Source: Clostridium sp.
Lineage (GTDB): Bacteria; Bacillota; Clostridia; Clostridiales; Clostridiaceae
Direction: 5' to 3'
DNA: 21,772 nucleotides
Assembly: GCA_018372555.1 (NCBI GenBank)
Contig: JAHAIU010000027.1
Span: 1-21,772 of the forward strand
Shown here in pieces: positions 1 through 8,215 of this stretch. Each line of letters begins with the position of its first letter. Within the stretch, counting starts at the first letter, position 1. The notes below the pieces were generated by a model. It searched no databases, was not told where the DNA came from, and was given only the letters and a program-made list of their open reading frames with translations. The translations under genes and the position numbers were made by a program.

Positions 1-6
1 AATTTT

Positions 7-702
7 CTACTTATTTGACATTTCCTTTTTAAGTTTTTTTAAAGCTTTTTTTTCAATTCTAGAAACATATGATCTTGATATTCCTAAAAGTACTGCTATT
101 TCTCTTTGAGTACGACACAAACCATCTATAAGTCCATACCTCATTTTTAAAATAGCCCCTTCTCTCTCAGTAAGAGATGCACCTATTTTTTTATAAAGCT
201 GTCTGATTTGTAAGTTGCTTTCAACCTTTTCAAGTACAGAATCTCTCTCACTACTTAATACATCTATTAAACAAATTTCATTTCCTTCTTTATCTACTCC
301 TATTGGATCTTGAAGATAAACTTCATTTTTTTGCTTTTTATTATTTCTAAAAAGCATTAAAATTTCATTTTCAATACACCTTGAAGCATATGTTGCAAGT
401 CTTGTTCCTTTTCCGGAATCAAAAGAATCTATTGCTTTAATTAGCCCAACTGTGCCTATAGATATCAATTCATCTATATCTTTGTTTGGGAAATTATATT
501 TTTTTACAATATGGGCAACTAACCTTAAATTTCTTTCAATTAATATGCTTTTAGCTTCTTTGTCACCTTCTTTAAATAGTCTTAAATAATGCTCCTCTTC
601 TTCTTCGTCAAGAGGCTTTGGAAATGTATTGTTGCCCGTAATATACCCAGTTAAAAATACTGAATTACAAAGCAATTCTAAAATATTAGCTAAAAAAAAC
701 AC
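7..702 (-). CDS. sigK: RNA polymerase sporulation sigma factor SigK (pro-sigma-K)
   Basis: Late mother-cell sigma factor that directs RNA polymerase to spore coat and lysis genes. The 231 residues show sigma-70 region 2 (about 40-120, with RNLRLVAHIVKK and ENEILMLFRN), a linker containing DPIGVDKEGNEI, and a region 4 helix-turn-helix (about 197-223, TQREIAVLLGISRSYVSRIE). The sequence closely follows B. subtilis SigK as I know it. Residues 1-19 form a hydrophobic pro-sequence; by analogy the SpoIVFB protease would cut near G19-Y20, just before the NNTFPKPL stretch. The start is GTG, chosen because GGAGG lies 7 nt upstream and the pro-sequence has the family length. The frame is continuous, so no skin-type element interrupts it. 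It stands alone after the PBP gene, and its stop codon lies at the window edge. SigE is the main alternative, but the short pro-region and the NNxFPxPL motif favour SigK. Confidence 0.95.
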   Translation of the reverse strand: MFFLANILELLCNSVFLTGYITGNNTFPKPLDEEEEEHYLRLFKEGDKEAKSILIERNLRLVAHIVKKYNFPNKDIDELISIGTVGLIKAIDSFDSGKGTRLATYASRCIENEILMLFRNNKKQKNEVYLQDPIGVDKEGNEICLIDVLSSERDSVLEKVESNLQIRQLYKKIGASLTEREGAILKMRYGLIDGLCRTQREIAVLLGISRSYVSRIEKKALKKLKKEMSNK

Positions 703-730
703 AGAACTTCCTCCTAGTAGTGCTTATTAT

Positions 731-758
731 ATAATATGATGAAATTCAAAAATATTGC
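731..758 (-). promoter_or_regulatory. Possible sigma-E/sigma-K type promoter of sigK
   Basis: Minus-strand CATATTAT (731-738) fits the CATAnnnT -10 pattern shared by sigma-E and sigma-K. GCAATATT (751-758), 12 nt upstream, resembles the sigma-E -35. The spacer is slightly short and the region is AT-rich, so this is a weak call supported mainly by the expected regulation of sigK. Confidence 0.3.
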
Positions 759-813
759 TTTAGATTTTAAATTTCTTATTATATGAAACCACTAGTACTT
801 TTGCAAAAGTAAG

Positions 814-961
814 AACTAAAAGGTAAAAACTAAAAGGTAAGCGTTAAAAATGAAGAATTATTGATATAATTCTTACGGAATTACTAAAATTAATTACTTT
901 TTAAAACTCCTAAATAAGTTTTTTCATCACTCTTTAATTCTTCATTATTAATTTTTCATTG
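814..961. repeat. AT-rich MITE-like intergenic repeat with inverted ends
   Basis: The left arm TTAAAAATGAAGAATTA (844-860) recurs inverted with one mismatch at 935-951. A further near copy of the arm lies at 19783-19801, far away in the window. A tandem 14-mer beginning AACTAAAAGGTAA occurs at 814 and 828. There is no ORF. The right arm overlaps the last codons and the stop of the PBP gene. This looks like a dispersed non-coding repeat; its true boundaries are not known. Confidence 0.5.
853..874 (-). terminator. Hairpin, possible terminator of the PBP gene
   Basis: AAGAATTAT and ATAATTCTT form a perfect 9-bp stem with a 4-nt loop. On the minus strand it is followed by CATTTTTAAC. The stem is AT-rich and so weak, and it lies inside the intergenic repeat. 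Confidence 0.35.
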
Positions 962-2570
962 TACTAAGTTCTGTTACTATATCTCTAAATATTGGCGCAC
1001 CAGTATTTCCCCCTCCAAGTTCTCTTCCATCTGGATGTTTTTCACCTATATTAGGTGCTATAACTACTAATGAGTAATACTTACCATTCATCTCAAAATA
1101 TCCAGCAAACCATCCGTGATTAGTTCCTCCACTTCCTGTTGATGTTCCTGTCTTTCCCCCTATATCTACCCCTTCAACCTTTGCTTCAAATCCAGATCCT
1201 TCCCATATTACCTTAGTCATAGTTTCCTTAGTTAACTTTGCTGCCGTTTCACTAAATATTCTATTACCCTTACTGTTAAATTCCTCTATTACATTATTAT
1301 TATTATCGTCAACAATAGCCTCAACTATTGTTGGCTTATTATAAATCCCATTATTAATAATAGTATTATATAGTCCTGCCATTTGAATTGGGGTAACCAT
1401 TATTGTTTGACCAATAGCTATATTATTCATACTATTTTCTAAAGTAGGTTTAACACCTGAAGCTTCATTTCTATTATCTCCCTTTAGATTTAACACAGGC
1501 TTAAATAATCCCATATTATTTAAATAATCCATCATATAACTATACCCTATCTTATTACCTACTTTAGCAAAAACATCATTACAAGATACTTTAAGTGCAT
1601 CTTCAACAGAAAGAGCTCCATGGCCATATGGCTTTCCATCTTTCATACATATTTCTCCTGAACAAATAAAGGTATCTGTTGGGCTTATAAGACCTTTATC
1701 TAAAGCTATGGCCTCAGTTATAACCTTAAATATAGATCCTGGTTCATATCCTAGTTGACCTATTCCTAAATTAACATTAGCTTGACTTTCATCCTTTTGA
1801 ACCATAGCTCTAATTTTTCCTGTACTAGCTTCAGATAATACAACTCCTACATTTTTCAAAAATTCATAATCACTCTTATTTAAAATATCTCTTATTTTAT
1901 CTTCTATATTTGAATCTATAGTTAACTTAATATTATTATTATTTTCAGAAACCTCTTCACCATTACTATAAATAGCTTTATCATTTAAATAAAATTTTGA
2001 AGCTGGATAGGCGTTATCTTTTAAATAATTATTTAAGTCACTTTCTAAGGAATTTTCTATAATATTATCATCATTTATATTTGATAATAAGTTATTAGTT
2101 TTCCATGCTTCTTTTGCATCTACTTCATCATAAATATAAGTATAAATTCCTTTTACATTTTTAAGCTTATTAACTTTCTCATAAGTTTCTTCACTTATAG
2201 TATAATAAATCTTCCCATTTTCCTTCATAATATCTGAATAATTAAATTCCGCATCCTCTGACTTCATAATGAAATTAAGAGCCATTAAATCCTCTAGTGT
2301 TTCTTCATAATTATTTAGCATAAAAGGTTTAGTATCTAAGACTAATATATATTTTTTATTATATTTTGTTAAATCAATTCCATTTGTATCTAAAACTTTA
2401 TATTTATTTTCTGATATAGCTTCATATTGATAGTTTTCAATATCTCCTGCAACCATTTTAGAAGGATGTATTAAAAGAAAATATAGTCTTACTACTAAAA
2501 ATAAACTTATTATGGAGAATAAACTACTTACTAATAATATCCTTTTACTATTAATTTTATTATTTTTCAA
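948..2570 (-). CDS. Class B penicillin-binding protein (PbpI/YrrR-like transpeptidase)
   Basis: Membrane-anchored DD-transpeptidase that cross-links peptidoglycan. It has one N-terminal membrane segment (about 10-34), a dimerisation/linker region, and a transpeptidase domain with all three catalytic motifs: S279-x-x-K282 (SIFK), S329-C-N331 and K473-T-G-T. At 540 residues it has no PASTA domains. The start is TTG, placed by GGGAGG 10 nt upstream. Position directly after udk matches B. subtilis pbpI (yrrR), which is expressed early in sporulation from a sigma-F promoter; a sigma-F-like promoter is also visible here (2595-2623). I infer a forespore or septum role rather than vegetative wall growth. 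The last codons and the stop lie inside an intergenic repeat arm, so the extreme C-terminus may have been altered. A vegetative PBP2/SpoVD-like role is the alternative. Confidence 0.88.
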   Translation of the reverse strand: MKNNKINSKRILLVSSLFSIISLFLVVRLYFLLIHPSKMVAGDIENYQYEAISENKYKVLDTNGIDLTKYNKKYILVLDTKPFMLNNYEETLEDLMALNFIMKSEDAEFNYSDIMKENGKIYYTISEETYEKVNKLKNVKGIYTYIYDEVDAKEAWKTNNLLSNINDDNIIENSLESDLNNYLKDNAYPASKFYLNDKAIYSNGEEVSENNNNIKLTIDSNIEDKIRDILNKSDYEFLKNVGVVLSEASTGKIRAMVQKDESQANVNLGIGQLGYEPGSIFKVITEAIALDKGLISPTDTFICSGEICMKDGKPYGHGALSVEDALKVSCNDVFAKVGNKIGYSYMMDYLNNMGLFKPVLNLKGDNRNEASGVKPTLENSMNNIAIGQTIMVTPIQMAGLYNTIINNGIYNKPTIVEAIVDDNNNNVIEEFNSKGNRIFSETAAKLTKETMTKVIWEGSGFEAKVEGVDIGGKTGTSTGSGGTNHGWFAGYFEMNGKYYSLVVIAPNIGEKHPDGRELGGGNTGAPIFRDIVTELSTMKN

Positions 2571-2571
2571 T

Positions 2572-2613
2572 AAAAAAACACCTCCCTAGGCTTAATTCTA
2601 GCCTTGGAAGGTG
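2572..2613 (-). terminator. Intrinsic terminator of udk, also holding the PBP ribosome site
   Basis: On the minus strand a 13-position stem (2601-2613 with 2579-2591; one G.U pair and one A.A mismatch) is followed by seven T residues. The 3' arm contains GGGAGG (2581-2586), the only good Shine-Dalgarno for the next gene, so the folded hairpin would hide it. Confidence 0.75.
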
Positions 2614-2623
2614 CTAATTATTC
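2595..2623 (-). promoter_or_regulatory. Candidate sigma-F promoter for the PBP gene
   Basis: Minus-strand GAATA (2619-2623) and GGCTAGAAT (2595-2603), separated by 15 nt, fit the sigma-F pattern (GHATA, then GGnnAnAnT). The -10 lies in the 5' arm and loop of the udk terminator. Initiation 6-7 nt downstream would give a leader of about 20 nt that lacks the 5' arm and leaves GGGAGG exposed. Confidence 0.5.
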
Positions 2624-2624
2624 A

Positions 2625-3242
2625 CTATTTTAAAATATCTTTTATTTTAGTTACAAGTATATCTATTGCAACCTTATTTTGTCCGCCTTCTGGAACTATA
2701 ATATCTGCATATCTTTTAGTTGGTTCTGTAAACTGTAAGTGCATAGGTCTTACTACTTCTAAATATTGAGTAACAACTGAATCTACAGTTCTTCCTCTTT
2801 CGTTTATATCTCTAACTAATCTTCTTAAGATTCTAATATCAGCATCTGTATCAACATATACTTTAATATCTAAAAGATCTCTTAATCTTTCATCTTCTAG
2901 AACTAAAATTCCTTCTACTATTATTATACGTCTTGGATGTACCTTAATAGTTTCTTTAGCTCTATTGTGACAAGAAAAATCATAAATTGGTTTATCTATT
3001 GCCTCACCCTTCATTAATGTCTCTAGATGACTTATTAATAAATCATTATCAAATGCCCTTGGATGATCATAGTTAGTTTTAACTCTTTCTTCCATAGATA
3101 AATGACTTTGATCTTTATAGTACATATCTTGCTGAATCATAGCAATACATTCATTAGAAAAGCTTGAATATATTGCATCTGCAATACTACTTTTACCTGA
3201 TCCTGTTCCACCAGTTATCCCAATTAGTATTGGCTTTTCCAT
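2625..3242 (-). CDS. udk: Uridine kinase
   Basis: Phosphorylates uridine and cytidine to UMP and CMP in the cytoplasmic pyrimidine salvage pathway. The P-loop GGTGSGKS (11-18) opens the protein. [10 protein letters not shown], the YDHPRAFD stretch and [17 protein letters not shown] follow in the family order, and [13 protein letters not shown] is the lid/base-contact region. Length (205) is normal. ATG follows GAAGGAGG with good spacing. It is the last gene of the typA-mltG-trmR-trhP2-udk run, 21 nt after trhP2, and is followed by a strong terminator. The trmR-U32-udk order is the same as in B. subtilis. Confidence 0.96.
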   Translation of the reverse strand: MEKPILIGITGGTGSGKSSIADAIYSSFSNECIAMIQQDMYYKDQSHLSMEERVKTNYDHPRAFDNDLLISHLETLMKGEAIDKPIYDFSCHNRAKETIKVHPRRIIIVEGILVLEDERLRDLLDIKVYVDTDADIRILRRLVRDINERGRTVDSVVTQYLEVVRPMHLQFTEPTKRYADIIVPEGGQNKVAIDILVTKIKDILK

Positions 3243-3263
3243 TATAGTTCCTCCTTCTTATGT

Positions 3264-4499
3264 TTAAAGCTCTAAAACTCTTTTACCTTTAACAAGCATA
3301 TCATTTTCCTTAAGCTCAGTATCTACCTTAACCTTAAATATCATATGTGCTCTATTAGCTACATTTGTTGCTTTCTTCTTTTCAATATCAAACATCTCAT
3401 TTAATTTAACATTAAAGTATGGTGTATGTGCTCTTAGAATTTCTACCTCATCACCTTCAAAAACCCTATTCTTTTGAAGAATTGTAGCTTCTTTAGTTTC
3501 TTTATCATACCCCTTAACTACTCCAACAATATCATAATCTCTTACATATGAAGAGCCTTCGTAGTTTTGTTCGCCAGTTTTTCCAAAGAAGAATCCTGTG
3601 TGATATTGTCTATGACTAATTTTAAGAAGTGTTTCAAGCCATTCTTCCTTAAACTTATATCCTTCTGGATTTTCAAAATAAGTATCTATTGCTTCTCTAT
3701 AGGCTTTAACTACTGAAGCAACATAGAATTCACTCTTCATTCTACCTTCAATTTTAAATGAATGTACTCCACTTTTAATAAGTTCTGGAATATGGTTTAT
3801 CATACATAAGTCTTTTGAGTTCATAATGTAAGTTCCATTATCATCTTCAATTACTGGATAATATTCATTAGGTCTTGTTTCCTCTACTAAATAATACTTA
3901 TATCTACAAGCATTTGAACATATCCCTTTATTAGCATCTCTTCCTAACATGTAGTTAGAGATTAAGCATCTTCCTGAGTATGCAACACACATTGATCCAT
4001 GTATAAATACTTCAAGTTCACATTCTTCAGGTATATTTTCCTTAATAACATTTATTTCATTAAAAGTTAACTCTCTTGCTAAAACTACTCTTTTAACACC
4101 TTGTTCATACCAGAACTTAGTTGCCATCCAGTTAGTAACGTTAGCTTGAGTACTTAAATGTATTTCTAAATCTGGAGCTGCACTCCTTGCTGCCATAATT
4201 ATTGAAGGGTCTGCAACTATTATTGCATCTACTCCTAAATTATAAAGACCCTTTATATAATCTTCTACTCCTGTTAAATCATGATTTCTTGGAAATACAT
4301 TCATAGTTACATATAATTTTTTCCCTCTATCATGACAGTATTTAATTCCTTCAGCCATTTCTTCATTAGTAAAGTTATCAGAAAAGGCTCTTAAATTTAA
4401 TCTTCCTCCACCTATATAAACGGCATCCGCTCCAAAATCGATGGCTATTTTTAATTTTTCTAGGCTCCCTGCTGGTGCTAAAATCTCTGGTTTTTTCAT
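3264..4499 (-). CDS. trhP2: U32-family tRNA hydroxylation protein TrhP2 (YrrO-like)
   Basis: Annotated in many genomes as a U32 peptidase or collagenase. The better-supported role of this branch is prephenate-dependent 5-hydroxylation of U34 in tRNA, giving ho5U. The U32 signature EVFIHGSMCVAYSGRC is present, and four cysteines (C171, C178, C194, C198) match the cluster expected to bind an Fe-S centre. An N-terminal barrel begins with EILAPAGSLEKLKIAI, and a small beta-rich C-terminal domain ends in MLVKGKRVLEL. Length is 411. ATG follows AAGGAGG, which lies within the end of trmR (5-nt gap). The next enzyme of the pathway, trmR, is immediately upstream. B. subtilis has two adjacent U32 genes (trhP1, trhP2); here only one is present, and it fits the longer TrhP2 type. 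Confidence 0.85.
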   Translation of the reverse strand: MKKPEILAPAGSLEKLKIAIDFGADAVYIGGGRLNLRAFSDNFTNEEMAEGIKYCHDRGKKLYVTMNVFPRNHDLTGVEDYIKGLYNLGVDAIIVADPSIIMAARSAAPDLEIHLSTQANVTNWMATKFWYEQGVKRVVLARELTFNEINVIKENIPEECELEVFIHGSMCVAYSGRCLISNYMLGRDANKGICSNACRYKYYLVEETRPNEYYPVIEDDNGTYIMNSKDLCMINHIPELIKSGVHSFKIEGRMKSEFYVASVVKAYREAIDTYFENPEGYKFKEEWLETLLKISHRQYHTGFFFGKTGEQNYEGSSYVRDYDIVGVVKGYDKETKEATILQKNRVFEGDEVEILRAHTPYFNVKLNEMFDIEKKKATNVANRAHMIFKVKVDTELKENDMLVKGKRVLEL

Positions 4500-4504
4500 T
4501 ATTC

Positions 4505-5149
4505 TTACCTCCTTTTAGTCACTGCAATTCCATCCCCCATTGGTATTACAGAAGTTATTAAATTTTCATCCTTAGAAACTATATCTAAGTATTTTCTCAT
4601 TCTTTTTACTATAGTTATTTTTCTTCTCTTAACTAAATCATTAGATGCTACCATTCCCCTAAATAATACATTATCGGCAACTATAATTCCATCTTCTTTT
4701 AGAAGTCTTAAGCAATGTGGTAGAAAGTGATTGTAATGCCCTTTACCTGCATCCATAAAAATTAAATCATAAGGTTCTTCTAAGCTTTCTAAAACTTCAA
4801 GACAATCTCCTGCTTTAATTTCTATTTTATCCTCTAAATTGTATTTTTTAAAGTTTTCACTAGCATATTTTATCATATTTTCATCACGTTCTATAGTAGT
4901 AATACTTGCCTTATATCCGGAAGCTTCATACATTAATATTGCAGAATAGCCTATTGCAGTACCAAGTTCTAATATTCTTAAGGGTTTCTTCATACTAACC
5001 ATAAACTCTAAAAATTTAGCTGTTTCTTTTTGAGCTATAGGAACCTTATGCTCCTTTGCAAAATCTTCTAACTCTTTAAACTTATCAGTAGATTCTGGTA
5101 TTAAGCTCCTTATATAATCTTCCATATAATCATGGGTAATTCCACTCAT
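4505..5149 (-). CDS. trmR: tRNA 5-hydroxyuridine methyltransferase TrmR (YrrM-like)
   Basis: SAM-dependent O-methyltransferase of the class I, caffeoyl-CoA/COMT-like fold. In this gene context the family member converts ho5U34 to mo5U34 in tRNA. Motif I is ELGTAIGYS (61-69), an acidic ribose-binding residue occurs in TTIERDE (about 84-90), and FMDAGKGHY (131-139) plus ADNVLF (about 158-163) match the metal and SAM site of this group. Length (214) is typical. ATG is preceded by GGAGG at 6 nt. It sits between mltG and trhP2 as in B. subtilis. Generic annotation would be O-methyltransferase; the tRNA role is inferred from family and neighbour. Confidence 0.86.
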   Translation of the reverse strand: MSGITHDYMEDYIRSLIPESTDKFKELEDFAKEHKVPIAQKETAKFLEFMVSMKKPLRILELGTAIGYSAILMYEASGYKASITTIERDENMIKYASENFKKYNLEDKIEIKAGDCLEVLESLEEPYDLIFMDAGKGHYNHFLPHCLRLLKEDGIIVADNVLFRGMVASNDLVKRRKITIVKRMRKYLDIVSKDENLITSVIPMGDGIAVTKRR

Positions 5150-5179
5150 GGTCTTCCTCCAAAATAGTAAGTAATTATA

Positions 5180-6187
5180 TTAATAACCAAGTTCCTCTTG
5201 TTTTCTTAAAAAATCTTCATCATCATTTGTAAAATAATGGCTGTTATCATCCTTTAACACGTAAAATAGATAATCTGTACTTTCAGGTTTTAATGTAGCC
5301 TTAATTGACTCTATACCCGGGTTAGAAATTGGTCCAACTGGTAATCCATAATTTTTATAAGTATTATAAGGTGAATCTATTTCTAAGTCATCATAAGTAA
5401 CTATATTTACATGTTCTCCTAAAGCATAAATAACAGTTGCATCGATTTGAAGCTTCATATCAATATTTAATCTGTTAACTATAACCGAAGCTATAGTAGG
5501 TCTTTCATTATCTAATCTAGCTTCCTTTTCTATCATTGATGCAATTGTAACTACTGTTTCTATATCTTCATCTTTAACAATTACATTGGTAGCTTTACTA
5601 GCTTCGTCTAACATTTCTTCAAATCGTTTAATCATCTTATTAATTATTTCTTTAGGTGTTTCACCAATTTCTATTATATATGTATCTGGAAATAAATATC
5701 CTTCTAAATTATATCTCTTTTCTTCATTAGGTTTAACATAAGAAGGTAATGGATATTCTTTAATTGCTAAAATAAAATCATTTTTACTGCAAATTCCTTC
5801 ATCCTCTAGCTTACTAGCTATATCCTCTATAGAGTATCCTTCAGGTACAGTAAACTTAACTTTATTTAATGAAGATTCGGTGTTCAATGAATTAATGATC
5901 TCTTCTACAGATGAACCTTTAGATAATAAATATTCCCCTGGTTTAATATCAACGTTTTTACCTAAAACCTTAACATATAACTTTATAATAGGTACACTCT
6001 TAAGCTTTTTGTCTTCTTCTAGCTTATTTATAATACTGTAAAAATTATCCCCATCTTCAACCCTTACTACTATATCTTCATTTCCTTTTAAAGGATTATT
6101 TATTGTAGAAACAAAATATAGTGATGCTATAAGTATAAGTAATAATATTATAATAATAGTTATAGTTTTTTTACTTAAAGTTTTCAT
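5180..6187 (-). CDS. mltG: Endolytic murein transglycosylase MltG (YceG-like)
   Basis: Membrane-bound enzyme that cleaves nascent glycan strands and is thought to set their length. One N-terminal membrane segment (about 9-28) is followed by LysM-like repeats (about 38-140), then the YceG catalytic domain with YLFPDTY (164-170) and the catalytic glutamate E220 in TIASMIEKEA. The region ending YGLPVGPISNPG is diagnostic. Length is 335. ATG follows AGGGGG at 5 nt. It is second in the typA operon, with a hairpin in the preceding gap, and matches B. subtilis yrrL in position. Together with the PBP and ireB it makes wall synthesis a recurring theme of the window. Confidence 0.94.
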   Translation of the reverse strand: MKTLSKKTITIIIILLLILIASLYFVSTINNPLKGNEDIVVRVEDGDNFYSIINKLEEDKKLKSVPIIKLYVKVLGKNVDIKPGEYLLSKGSSVEEIINSLNTESSLNKVKFTVPEGYSIEDIASKLEDEGICSKNDFILAIKEYPLPSYVKPNEEKRYNLEGYLFPDTYIIEIGETPKEIINKMIKRFEEMLDEASKATNVIVKDEDIETVVTIASMIEKEARLDNERPTIASVIVNRLNIDMKLQIDATVIYALGEHVNIVTYDDLEIDSPYNTYKNYGLPVGPISNPGIESIKATLKPESTDYLFYVLKDDNSHYFTNDDEDFLRKQEELGY

Positions 6188-6207
6188 AAAAACCCCCTAC
6201 ATAGAAA

Positions 6208-6234
6208 GTAAATAGCCTAATTTAGACTATTTAC
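6208..6234 (-). terminator. Hairpin between typA and mltG, weak terminator or mRNA processing/stability element
   Basis: GTAAATAG and CTATTTAC close a long, nearly continuous stem (about 12 bp including one G.U pair) with a tiny loop. On the minus strand only TTT follows, then CTATG and the mltG ribosome site, so full termination looks unlikely. Confidence 0.4.
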
Positions 6235-6274
6235 CCTATTATAATACTTTTCTCTTTAGTAATAAAGATTTTTA

Positions 6275-8101
6275 TTATTTTTTGTTTCTACTTACTATTC
6301 TTCTTCTTTCTCCAGAATCTAAGATTCTCTTTCTCATTCTTATGTTTTCTGGAGTTACTTCTACTAATTCATCTGCATTTATAAATTCAAGACATTGTTC
6401 TAATGACATTTGTCTTGGTGGTGTAAGCTTTACTGCATCATCAGAACCTGACGCTCTAGTATTTGTAAGCTTTTTACCCTTACATATATTTATATCTATA
6501 TCTTCTGCTCTAGAACATTCTCCAACTATCATACCTTGGTAAACAGGAACTCCTGCCCCTATAAATAATGTCCCTCTTTCTTGTGCATTGAATAATCCAT
6601 AAGCTATAGCTTCTCCTTCTTCGAATGAACAAATAGATCCTCTACTTCTTCCTGGAAGTTCTCCTTTATAGCTATCATAACTATGGAATACGTGGTTCAT
6701 TATACCATTACCTTTAGTATCAGTCATAAACTCATTTCTAAATCCAATTAATCCTCTTGCAGGTATAACAAATTCTAATCTTGTATATCCATTAACTGCT
6801 GAAGTCATATTAACCATTTCAGCTTTTCTTGGTCCAAGTTTTTCCATAACAGGTCCCATAAATTCTTCTGGAACGTCAATTGTTAAGTATTCCATTGGCT
6901 CTAATTTTTTACCATTTTCCTCTTTTAAAATAACACTTGCCTTTGAAACTTGGAATTCATATCCTTCTCTTCTCATAGTTTCTATTAAAATTGATAAGTG
7001 AAGTTCTCCTCTACCTGAAACTTCGAAACAATCTGGTGATATTTCATTAACTCTTAAACTTACGTTAGTTTCAAGTTCTTTTAATAATCTATCTCTTAAA
7101 TGTCTTGAAGTAACAAAGTCACCCTCTTTCCCAGCAAATGGAGAGTCATTAACCATAAAGTTCATGCTTAATGTTGGTTCATCAATTTCAACAAATGGTA
7201 GAGCTTCTGGGTTTAAAGCATCTGCTATAGTTTCACCTATATTACAATCTGGAATACCACTTAATGCAATAATATCCCCAAGTGCAGCTTCTTGTGCGTC
7301 TTCTCTATTTAAACCCTTATATGTGAATATACTTGAAACCTTATAGTTTGAAGTACTTCCATCTTGTCTAACTAATGCAACTTGTTGATTCTTTTTAACT
7401 CTACCTCTATGGATCTTTCCAATTGCTATTCTTCCTACATATTCATTAGTATCTAAAGTAGTAACAAGCATTTGGAATGGTCCATCTAATTCTCCCTTTG
7501 GTGGTTCAACATTTTCTATTATAGTATCAAATAATGGTATCATATCATTATTTGTATCTTCTACGTTATATCTTGCAAATCCTTCTCTTGCTGATGCATA
7601 GATTATTGGGAAATCTAATTGATCATCATCTGCACCAAGCTCTATAAATAATTCAAATACCTCATCTATAACTACTTCTGGTCTAGCATTTGGTTTGTCT
7701 ATTTTGTTTATAACAACTATAGGTTTAAGACCTAATTCTAAAGCTTTCTTTAAAACGAATTTTGTTTGTGGCATTGGTCCTTCATATGAGTCAACTACTA
7801 ATAATACTGAGTCAACCATCTTAAGAACACGTTCAACTTCTCCACCGAAATCAGCATGTCCTGGAGTATCAACAACGTTAATCTTAACATCGTTATATAT
7901 AAGAGCTGTATTCTTAGAAAGAATTGTTATTCCTCTTTCCTTTTCTAAATCATTTGAGTCCATAACTCTTTCTTCAACTTTTTCGTTTGTTCTAAAAATA
8001 TGACTACCTCTTAATAAAGCATCAACTAACGTAGTTTTACCGTGGTCAACGTGCGCTATTATGGCAATATTTCTAATATCTTCTCTACTACTTATATTCA
8101 T
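6275..8101 (-). CDS. typA: Ribosome-associated translational GTPase TypA/BipA
   Basis: Translation-factor-family GTPase that binds ribosomes and supports 50S assembly, especially at low temperature or under stress. G1 is AHVDHGKT (16-23), G2 is in ERGITI, G3 is DTPGHADFGGE, and G4 is NKIDKP. EF-Tu domain II, an EF-G-like domain III/V and the BipA-specific C-terminal domain (HVFHSYDSYKG to the basic tail) follow in order. The 608 residues are full length. ATG follows TTGGAGGAAA. It heads the operon running to udk, with its own consensus promoter and a leader of about 108 nt that contains a terminator-like hairpin. Confidence 0.97.
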   Translation of the reverse strand: MNISSREDIRNIAIIAHVDHGKTTLVDALLRGSHIFRTNEKVEERVMDSNDLEKERGITILSKNTALIYNDVKINVVDTPGHADFGGEVERVLKMVDSVLLVVDSYEGPMPQTKFVLKKALELGLKPIVVINKIDKPNARPEVVIDEVFELFIELGADDDQLDFPIIYASAREGFARYNVEDTNNDMIPLFDTIIENVEPPKGELDGPFQMLVTTLDTNEYVGRIAIGKIHRGRVKKNQQVALVRQDGSTSNYKVSSIFTYKGLNREDAQEAALGDIIALSGIPDCNIGETIADALNPEALPFVEIDEPTLSMNFMVNDSPFAGKEGDFVTSRHLRDRLLKELETNVSLRVNEISPDCFEVSGRGELHLSILIETMRREGYEFQVSKASVILKEENGKKLEPMEYLTIDVPEEFMGPVMEKLGPRKAEMVNMTSAVNGYTRLEFVIPARGLIGFRNEFMTDTKGNGIMNHVFHSYDSYKGELPGRSRGSICSFEEGEAIAYGLFNAQERGTLFIGAGVPVYQGMIVGECSRAEDIDINICKGKKLTNTRASGSDDAVKLTPPRQMSLEQCLEFINADELVEVTPENIRMRKRILDSGERRRIVSRNKK

Positions 8102-8162
8102 TAAATTTCCTCCAATAAGGTTTCTTCATCAATGTAAACCTATAAATTATTTTTTCCAAAAT

Positions 8163-8190
8163 AAAATTGGATACCTAGGCATCCAATTTT
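8163..8190 (-). terminator. Terminator of rnj lying inside the typA leader (possible attenuator)
   Basis: AAAATTGGAT and ATCCAATTTT form a perfect 10-bp stem around an 8-nt loop containing CCTAGG. On the minus strand the stem runs into ATTTTATTTTGG, a T-rich tail. It is downstream of both the rnj stop and the typA promoter, so it can act on both transcripts. Confidence 0.6.
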
Positions 8191-8215
8191 CTAATGATTT
8201 ATTAAAACTATATTT

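Noticed and set aside
814..840. Start of a CRISPR-like array (repeated AACTAAAAGGTAA).
   Set aside because: There are only two adjacent copies, with no spacers and no cas genes; it is a short tandem duplication.
3264..4499. Collagenase or secreted U32 protease.
   Set aside because: There is no signal peptide. The four-cysteine set and the trmR neighbour point to the tRNA hydroxylation branch.
6282..8003. Open frames on the plus strand inside typA.
   Set aside because: They are antisense shadows of a strongly conserved gene, without ribosome sites or recognisable domains.
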